Shown here: positions 58,057-64,000 of the stretch, piece after piece
Layout of the letters: each line of letters opens with the position of its first letter
Position numbering within the stretch: the first letter of the stretch is position 1
Position numbers and translations under genes: made by a program
Assembly (NCBI GenBank): GCA_963773735.1
Contig: CAVZCK010000002.1
Coordinates: 115,135 to 179,134, forward strand
Origin: CAVZCK01 sp963773735
Lineage (GTDB): Bacteria; Pseudomonadota; Alphaproteobacteria; Rhizobiales; Rhodomicrobiaceae
Reading direction: 5' to 3'
DNA length: 64,000 nucleotides
The notes under the pieces: generated by a model
Database searches by the model: none
Seen by the model: the letters and a program-made list of their open reading frames with translations, nothing else
Told to the model about the DNA's origin: nothing

Positions 58057-59235
58057 ATGGCGAAGGCGAATAGGGCCCTGGCGCGGCGGCTTAAAAGGGC
58101 AGGCGTGCTGATGGAGAGGGGAAACGTCTTCGACGCGGCGGCGGCCTATGCGCAGATCCTCGCCGAGGCACCGGAAAATGAGGAAGCCCGCTACAATCTG
58201 GCGGTGGCGAACGCACAGCTTGGCAAATTCGACGAGGCGGTCAGTGGGTTTCGCGCCGTCATCGCTGCGCGGCCGGATATCGCGGCAGCGCATGCCGCTC
58301 TTGCTGCCGCGCTCGAAACCCATCGGATCGACCGGTTCGAGCCGGGCATCGAACTTAAGCCGATTGCCAGCCTGCGCGCACCGCTCGATGCCTACATTGC
58401 CGCGATCAACTCGGTTCCCATGCTGCACTCCTGTCACAGGTCGCTCGCCGAGATCCTGCAGCTGGCCGGCCGGCTGGCCGAGGCCCAGGTGGCGCGAATG
58501 GTGTCCGGCTTGTACGCAACTGACCTTCCGGACGCGATGCTCGATCTCAGCGCCACCATGGCCCGCCCCGGCGACCTTCACGGGGCGCTCGCGCTGTATC
58601 GCCGCTCGATGGCCGACACACCCGACAAATGGAATATAACGGAGCAGCAGTACCTGAGCAGCGACCTGACCTTCACCGAGGACAAGATCCTGACGCCCGA
58701 GGGGCTGGAGGTGATGATGGAGTGGGAGCGCCCGATCATGGAGCGCTCTGCGGAAATCGTCTGCCATAACCAGGGCGACGTCTTGAACGTAGGCTTCGGC
58801 ATGGCGATTATCGATAGCGCGATCCAGCGCTGTGGCGCAACCAGCCACACCATTATCGAGGCACACCCGCAGGTCGTGCGCCGGGCCGAGGAATGGGCCC
58901 GGGACAAAAATGCGGTGACCATTATTCCGTCGACCTGGCAGAACGCGCTGGCGTCGTTGAAACCGTTCGACGGCATCTATTTCGATACGATCATGCCGCC
59001 CATAATTCCGTTCCTGCAGAACGTGTCGCGCATTTTAAAGAAAAATGGCATATTTTTGTTTTTTCAATACTGCATTGATCTTGGCAAGCTTGCGGTTATG
59101 ATCCGAGATGATTTGGAATTTGGTATTGAATATCTGGCTTTCGACAGCATTCCGGATAACACATACTACAGATTGAAAGGCAAAAACGCGGAGGGCCGTT
59201 ATACGGCACCGCTCTTTTTGTTTCGGAAAACCTGA
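58057..59235 (+). CDS. TPR-methyltransferase fusion (GAMT/RMT2-like methyltransferase domain)
   Basis: A 392-residue protein. ATG 58057 follows GGAAGGA. Residues 1 to about 90 form TPR-like helices (GNVFDAAAAYAQILAEAPEN, EEARYNLAVANAQLGKFDEA). A helical middle follows (YIAAINSVPMLHSCHRSLAE). The C-terminal 190 residues start LEVMMEWERPIMERSAEIV and contain VLNVGFGMAIIDSAIQ, HTIIEAHPQVVRRAEEWA and FDGIYFDTIMPP. This matches the guanidinoacetate/arginine (RMT2) methyltransferase fold, where MEWE residues bind SAM and substrate. The substrate is not known. It lies in the trpS-murJ insertion between two copies of the murJ flank. Confidence 0.8.
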   Translation: MAKANRALARRLKRAGVLMERGNVFDAAAAYAQILAEAPENEEARYNLAVANAQLGKFDEAVSGFRAVIAARPDIAAAHAALAAALETHRIDRFEPGIELKPIASLRAPLDAYIAAINSVPMLHSCHRSLAEILQLAGRLAEAQVARMVSGLYATDLPDAMLDLSATMARPGDLHGALALYRRSMADTPDKWNITEQQYLSSDLTFTEDKILTPEGLEVMMEWERPIMERSAEIVCHNQGDVLNVGFGMAIIDSAIQRCGATSHTIIEAHPQVVRRAEEWARDKNAVTIIPSTWQNALASLKPFDGIYFDTIMPPIIPFLQNVSRILKKNGIFLFFQYCIDLGKLAVMIRDDLEFGIEYLAFDSIPDNTYYRLKGKNAEGRYTAPLFLFRKT

Positions 59236-59308
59236 CGTTAGCGCTGCAGCTAGACGACAATAAAGGGTGTTGCAAAGACTTGAAGTCGTCATATCCGATG
59301 ATCGCTAC

Positions 59309-59403
59309 GGGTCAAATGAGCCAAAGCGAGCGCGGACCACGGCCGCAATGATCCGCAAGCTGACGATCGCCGTCTGACATGGGCATCGGCAGCCGGTTTG
59401 CGG
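59309..59403. repeat. murJ downstream flank, copy next to murJ
   Basis: Ninety-five bases that directly adjoin the murJ stop codon at 59404. They are repeated imperfectly at 57780-57876. Confidence 0.85.
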
Positions 59404-60965
59404 CTAACCCCGCACCACCGAGCGCCAGAGCGATTTATAATTGGCGGCGCCGGTGGCCTGGGCAACGCCGAGATAGACGATCGCGCCGCCGGCAATCAGC
59501 GCTCCAAGGGCGAGCGTCTGAATCAGGAGGCCGTTTGCCGGGCGCGAAAAACCGGCCGAGCGGAAGCGACACGCCCCAAAGCGCCAAGGCCATGACGAGG
59601 CTCGCCAGTGCGATCAGCGAGCCGCGGCGTTTCAGCGAGATGTCCGGCTCGAAGTTCTTGCGGCGCAGCAGCGTCACGCCGAGCAGCGTCGCATTGGTCC
59701 ATGCGGCAAGGCTCGTGGCGATGGCGATGCCGACATGACCGATGATGAAGAACAGGCTGAGTGAGCCGGCGATGTTCACCCCGGCGCTGATGCCGGCATA
59801 GATCATCGGCGTCCGCGTGTCCTCGCGCGCGAAAAAGCCGGGCAGAAAGACGCGGATCAGCACGGAGGCCGGCAGGCCGACGGCGAATGCCGCGAGCGCC
59901 AGAGCCACCGCATGCGTGTCGGAGGCGTCGAAGGCTCCACGCTGGAACAGAACCTGAATGATCGGATCCAGGCACCACGCAGAGCGCCGCCGCGGCGGGC
60001 AGGGTCAGGAGGAGCGCGAATTCCAGCGCGCGGTTGTGGCTGTACATGGCGGACCCGTGATTGCCGGCGGCAAGCTTTTGCGACAGCTCCGGCAGCAGCA
60101 CGACGCCGATGGCGATGCCGACGATACCGAGCGGCAGCTGATTGATCCGGTCGGCATAGTAGAGAAAGGACACCGCGCCTTCGGCGAGCGAGGCGATCAT
60201 GGTGCCGACGAACAGATTGATCTGGGTGATCCCGGCCGTGACGACGCTAGGCCCGGCGAGCACGAAAAGCCGCCGGACGCCGGTGGTCAGCAGCGGAACG
60301 CGGAAGCCGAGATCCATGCCTTGGCGCCGCGCCGCGATAGTCAGCAGCGTGAGTTGCGCAAAGCCCGACACGGTGACGGCCCAGGCGAGGATCATGGCAG
60401 CTTCCGGCCGGTCATAGAGGCGAAAGGAGGCGGCGATGATCATCGCCCCGATGGTGACAGCGTTCAGCACGATGGGAGCCGCGGCCGCCGCGGCAAAACG
60501 GCCCATCGCGTTCAGGAGGCCCGCCGAAAGCGCGGTGAGCGACATGCAGAAGAGGTAGGGAAAGGTGATCCGCGTCAGCAGCACCGCGAGGCCGAATTTC
60601 TCCGGATTGTCGATAAAGCCCGGCGCGATCAGCCGCACCAGCCAGGGCATGGCGATTTCCGCCATGATCGAGACGATGAGCAGCGCCGCCATCAGCACCG
60701 CGAGCGCTTCCTCGGCGAATTGCCGGGCGCCGTCCATGCCGCCATCCTGCAGTCTTTTCGTGAACAGGGGGACAAATGCCGAGTTGAATGCGCCTTCGGC
60801 GAAAAGCGAGCGGAACAGGTTCGGCAGCCGGAATGCGACGAAAAAGGCGTCGGCGACCGTGCCGGCGCCAAGCACGGCGGCGATGAGCATGTCGCGAACG
60901 AAGCCGAGCAGCCGGCTGACGGCGGTGAACCCGCTGACGGTGGCGATGGAGCGATAAAGTTTCAT
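59404..60965 (-). CDS. murJ: Lipid II flippase MurJ, two frameshifts
   Basis: A 14-helix inner-membrane protein of about 520 residues that flips lipid II for peptidoglycan synthesis. The start at 60965 gives MKLYRSIATVSGFTAVSRLL and FVRDMLIAAVLGAGTVADAF. Further on come FRSLFAEGAFNSAFVPLFTK, INQLPLGIVGIAIGVVLLPE and, after an indel near 59975, FAVGLPASVLIRVFLPGFFA with AREDTRTPMIYAG. A second indel near 59545 precedes the end GAANYKSLWRSVVRG. MurJ is essential, so the indels are probably errors. The last 43 coding bases are copied at 54781-54823. It follows glnD by 48 bases. Confidence 0.92.
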
Positions 60966-61013
60966 GCGATCGCCAATAGCCGGCCTTTGGTGCCAGAGCA
61001 AGGCAGTCGCGCA

Positions 61014-63794
61014 CTATGCCTCAAGTTCTTCGGAAATCAGCTCGCCATCCGTCTCGAACGCTTTCAGCAGGTTTTCGCGCAGCTTTTTCTGAATCGCCTC
61101 ACGGGTGATCTTCCTGCGCGAGGAGTCCGTGACATAGAACACATCCACCGCCCTCTCGCCGAAGGTGGCGATATGGGCCGAGGAGATGTCGATGTTCATG
61201 CTGGCCAGAATCCGTGCGAGATCGTAGAGCAGGCCGGTACGATCCCGCCCGTTGACTTCGATGACGGTCAGCTCGTCGGACAGGGAATTGTCGATACTGA
61301 CGCGCGGCGCGACGGTGAAGGCTTCAAGCCGCGGCCGCGGACGCATTTTCTGTGAGATGATCTCGTGCAGATCCCGCTTGCCTTTGAGCGCCAGATCGAT
61401 ATTTGCGGCAATGCGCCCGGTGAATTCCAGCTCCTCGCGGTCGTCGGGGAATTGACGCTGCAACATGAAGGTGTTGAGCGCCATGCCGTCGCGCGTCGTT
61501 GAGAGATTTGCGCCGACGATATTCGCCTTGACTGCGGTGCATGACCCGGCGATGGCCGCAACCAGGCCGGGGCGGTCGGCGGTCCAAAGCGTCAGCTCCG
61601 TCAGTGCGGTGAAGCTGTCGGTGGCGATCTCATAGGCAAAAGGCAGCTTTTCCTCCTCCGCACGCCTGATCAGCCGGGCGTGCAGGAGTTGATGATCGAG
61701 ATCCATGCGCAGCCAATAGGCAGGGCTCTGCCGCGCGACGAATGCGTCGATTTCCGCCGCGCTCCTGCCGCCCATCGCCGTTCGGAATGCATCGACTGCC
61801 TCTTTGATGCGCAATTCGCGCGGGGCTCTCGTATGGCCGCCGGTGAGCAGCGGCTCGGTCTCGTAATAGAGCTGGCGCAGGAGCTGGCCCTTCCACCCGG
61901 TCCACACGCCCGGGCCGACGGCGCGGATATCGGCCGCCGTCAGGATCACCAGCAGCATCAGCATTTCGCGGCTCTGAATGATGTCGGCGAAATCGCGGAT
62001 GGTCTTGGGGTCGTAAAGATCGCGGCTCTGCGCGAATTGGCTCATCACCAGGTGGTGCTCGACGAGCCAGGCAACGGTGGCGGTTTCGTCCGGACGGAGC
62101 CCGAGACGCGGACCAAGCTCGCGCGCGATCCGCGCGCCGGCGGCGGAATGGTCCTCGTCGCGGCCCTTGGCGATGTCATGCAGGAAGAGCGCGACATAGA
62201 GCGCCCGGCGGTTTTGGATAGTGCTGATGATCTTGGTCGAGAGCGGCAGCTCATCCCCAAGCGCGCCGCGTTCGATGGCCGAGAGCACGCCGATGGCGTG
62301 GATGAGGTGCTCGTCTACCGTATAGTGGTGATACATGTTGAACTGCATCATCGACACGACGCGGCCGAAATCGGGGATGAACCGTCCGAGCACGCCGGCC
62401 TCGTTCATGCGCCGCAGCGTCAGCTCCGGCTGGTGGCGGGATGTGAGGATGTCGAGAAACAGCCCATTCGCCTCCGGGTTATTGCGCAGCCTGTCGTCGA
62501 TGAGCCGAAGCGAATGGCGCACCAGGCGGAGCGCTTCGGGGTGGAACTGGACACCATATTGGTCGGCCAGAACGAAGATCCGGATGAGGTTGACCGGGTC
62601 GTTCTTGAACACGTCCCGGCTCTTCATCAGGATGCGCGCGTTCTCGATGCGAAAGTCGGTGGTGGCGCTGAGGCGGGCACGGGCGCTCCAGCTCAGCGGC
62701 AGCAGCAGATGGTTCAGCCGCCTGACGCCTTTCAGCTGCTGCACCTCGAGACTGGAGCACAGGATGCGCGTCAGATCGCCGACCTCCTTGGCGATCAGAA
62801 AATAATGCTTCATGAAGCGCTCGACGGCCATCATGCCGCCGCGGTCGCGGTAATGCAGCCGCTCCGCCATCTGTTGCTGGACGTCGAAAGTGAGCCGCTC
62901 CTCGGCCTTTCCGGAGAGAAAATGCAGATGGCAGCGGATGGTCCAGAGAAAGTCCTCGCAGCGCCGGTAAAGGCTATATTCGGACTTGGTGTAGACACCC
63001 GCCTCGACAAAATTCTCGCCGGTCAGCTCCGGATGCAGATGTTTGGCGATCCAGTACAGCGTATGCAGATCGCGCAAGCCGCCTTTGCCGTCCTTGATAT
63101 TCGGCTCGACCCGGTAGCGCGAGGTGCCGGTGCGCTGATGCCGCTCGTCGCGCTCGGCGAGCTTGGCGGCGATGAACTCCCGATGCCCGCTTGAGAGCAC
63201 ATTGTCGCGAAACTGCGTCTCGAATCTCCGCCACAGCGACTCATCGCCGAGGATGAAGCGCGCATCCAGGAGCGCCGTGCGGGTCAGGATGTCGGACCTG
63301 GCAAAGCGGATGGTCTGCTCGACGGTGCGCGTGGCGTGCCCGACTTTGAAGCCCAGATCCCAGAGCAGATAGAGGATGTATTCGGCGACGTTCTCGCCCC
63401 AGGGCGTCTGCTTATAGGGCAGGAGCATGAGCAGATCGACGTCGGAATAGGGCGCCATCAGCCCCCGTCCATAGCCGCCGGTCGCCAAAATCGCCATCCG
63501 CTCGGCCGAAGACGGATTATTCACCCGCTGCACATAGGTGGTGGCAAAATCATAGATCAGCCGGATCAGCTCATCCTGAAAGATCGAGAGAGCGCGCGCG
63601 CAGCGGCGGCCATTGCCGTCGGCTTCGAGCTGCGCCCTGGCGGCCTCGCGCGCCTCGCGGACCAGCGCTTTCAGCACGCCGAGCAGCTCCTCCCGCAGGG
63701 CCGGGCTCGATTCGCCATGACGGCGCCAGATGGCGGAGAGCGCGTCCCGCGCTGCGGCGGGATCGAAGAATGGCGGCGAGAGACGTTGTTCCAT
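61014..63794 (-). CDS. glnD: Bifunctional [protein-PII] uridylyltransferase/uridylyl-removing enzyme
   Basis: A 926-residue nitrogen sensor, intact. The nucleotidyltransferase motif GGYGRGLMAPYSDVDLLML is at about residues 106-124, a helical linker follows, the HD hydrolase domain has LFLHDIAKGRDEDHSAAGA, and two ACT domains end the protein (LWTADRPGLVAAIAGSC and VNGRDRTGLLYDLARIL). It uridylylates PII (GlnB/GlnK) when glutamine is low and removes UMP when it is high. The start is ATG 63794. glnD-murJ is a usual pair in this group. Confidence 0.97.
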   Translation of the reverse strand: MEQRLSPPFFDPAAARDALSAIWRRHGESSPALREELLGVLKALVREAREAARAQLEADGNGRRCARALSIFQDELIRLIYDFATTYVQRVNNPSSAERMAILATGGYGRGLMAPYSDVDLLMLLPYKQTPWGENVAEYILYLLWDLGFKVGHATRTVEQTIRFARSDILTRTALLDARFILGDESLWRRFETQFRDNVLSSGHREFIAAKLAERDERHQRTGTSRYRVEPNIKDGKGGLRDLHTLYWIAKHLHPELTGENFVEAGVYTKSEYSLYRRCEDFLWTIRCHLHFLSGKAEERLTFDVQQQMAERLHYRDRGGMMAVERFMKHYFLIAKEVGDLTRILCSSLEVQQLKGVRRLNHLLLPLSWSARARLSATTDFRIENARILMKSRDVFKNDPVNLIRIFVLADQYGVQFHPEALRLVRHSLRLIDDRLRNNPEANGLFLDILTSRHQPELTLRRMNEAGVLGRFIPDFGRVVSMMQFNMYHHYTVDEHLIHAIGVLSAIERGALGDELPLSTKIISTIQNRRALYVALFLHDIAKGRDEDHSAAGARIARELGPRLGLRPDETATVAWLVEHHLVMSQFAQSRDLYDPKTIRDFADIIQSREMLMLLVILTAADIRAVGPGVWTGWKGQLLRQLYYETEPLLTGGHTRAPRELRIKEAVDAFRTAMGGRSAAEIDAFVARQSPAYWLRMDLDHQLLHARLIRRAEEEKLPFAYEIATDSFTALTELTLWTADRPGLVAAIAGSCTAVKANIVGANLSTTRDGMALNTFMLQRQFPDDREELEFTGRIAANIDLALKGKRDLHEIISQKMRPRPRLEAFTVAPRVSIDNSLSDELTVIEVNGRDRTGLLYDLARILASMNIDISSAHIATFGERAVDVFYVTDSSRRKITREAIQKKLRENLLKAFETDGELISEELEA

Positions 63795-63879
63795 ATAAGC
63801 GGTGCTGCGCCCTGACTTTGTCGTCCCTGCACTTTATCGCAAAGTGCGGGATCAGCCTACCGGCTGCCCGCAACTTCGA

Positions 63880-63908
63880 TTGACAAAGCGCCGGGCGCAT
63901 CTTAGTTC
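63880..63908 (+). promoter_or_regulatory. Promoter of tRNA-Leu
   Basis: A perfect TTGACA (63880-63885) and TAGTTC (63903-63908) are 17 bases apart. The tRNA begins 11 bases after the -10 element. Confidence 0.65.
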
Positions 63909-63919
63909 AACGACCTATT

Positions 63920-64000
63920 GCCCAGATGGCGGAATTGGTAGACGCGCACGGTTCAGGTCCGTGTGCCGCAAGGTGTGGAGGTTCGAGTCCTCTTCTGGGC
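63920..64000 (+). tRNA. tRNA-Leu (anticodon CAG), cut by the window edge
   Basis: It begins GCCCAGATGGCGGAATTGGT, a standard bacterial tRNA-Leu D-arm. The anticodon loop is TTCAGGT with anticodon CAG. A long variable arm and the T-arm with GGTTCGAGTCC follow. The acceptor stem closes with TCTGGGC at base 64000. The discriminator base and CCA lie beyond the window. Confidence 0.95.

Noticed and set aside
61680..63194. A 504-residue + strand frame opposite glnD
   Set aside because: glnD is intact and conserved over the same bases; the antisense frame is a GC-codon artefact.

Overview
The window is GC-rich DNA from an alphaproteobacterium, most likely a Hyphomicrobiales (Rhizobiales) member. 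The main reason is the housekeeping block at the right end: tsaB/rimI, rutE-like, NifU-family, usp, trpS, murJ and glnD. Their protein sequences and order are as expected for that group, and the small unknown families (DUF3175, the SFPASDPP protein, GlsB/YeaQ, the CWHV exported peptides) fit. No species can be named from the sequence alone.

Layout. 0-7.2 kb: small exported proteins, a YihY membrane protein, a low-affinity iron permease-like protein, a GlsB protein and a clan GH-A glycosidase, with decayed SDR and histidine-kinase remnants between them. 7.3-11.7 kb: an RND efflux adaptor and permease. 11.9-14.4 kb: an HdrC/HdrB-like Fe-S protein and a LysR regulator. 14.5-21.9 kb: a peptide/nickel-type ABC importer (substrate-binding protein, two permeases, two ATPases) with an M20 amidohydrolase, divergent from the LysR gene. 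22-24 kb: a malate/lactate-dehydrogenase-family protein and two broken catabolic genes. 24-30 kb: small stress or envelope genes, an AI-2E-family transporter, a Cys/Trp/Arg repeat protein, a decayed Rrf2 regulator and a DUF488 gene. 30.3-39.7 kb: a compact minus-strand cluster of TPP enzyme, enolase-superfamily enzyme, FAD/Fe-S oxidase, GH15 hydrolase, sensory-rhodopsin-transducer-like protein and SDR. 40-41.7 kb: an IS3 remnant, tRNA-Ser(CGA) and a second AI-2E-family transporter. 41.8-44.8 kb: pgk, fba and rpe. 45-50 kb: bPH protein, tartrate-dehydrogenase-like enzyme, alpha/beta hydrolase and cysG. 49.8-64 kb: the housekeeping block, interrupted between trpS and murJ by a repeat-bounded insertion, and ending in a partial tRNA-Leu(CAG).

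Many genes are broken by single-base indels as read. The broken set includes murJ, tsaB and fba, which a living cell is expected to keep, while long genes nearby (glnD, trpS, cysG, pgk) are intact. Most indels are therefore probably sequence errors, worst at 33.7-39.3 kb. True decay is better supported where several lesions coincide with missing gene parts: the SDR, histidine-kinase, lactonase-like, DctP, Rrf2 and IS3 remnants.

The most unusual structures are the insertion between trpS and murJ, flanked by a copied murJ 3' end and carrying a TPR-methyltransferase fusion, and the six-gene cluster at 30.3-39.7 kb. I saw no CRISPR array, rRNA, intact transposase or prophage.
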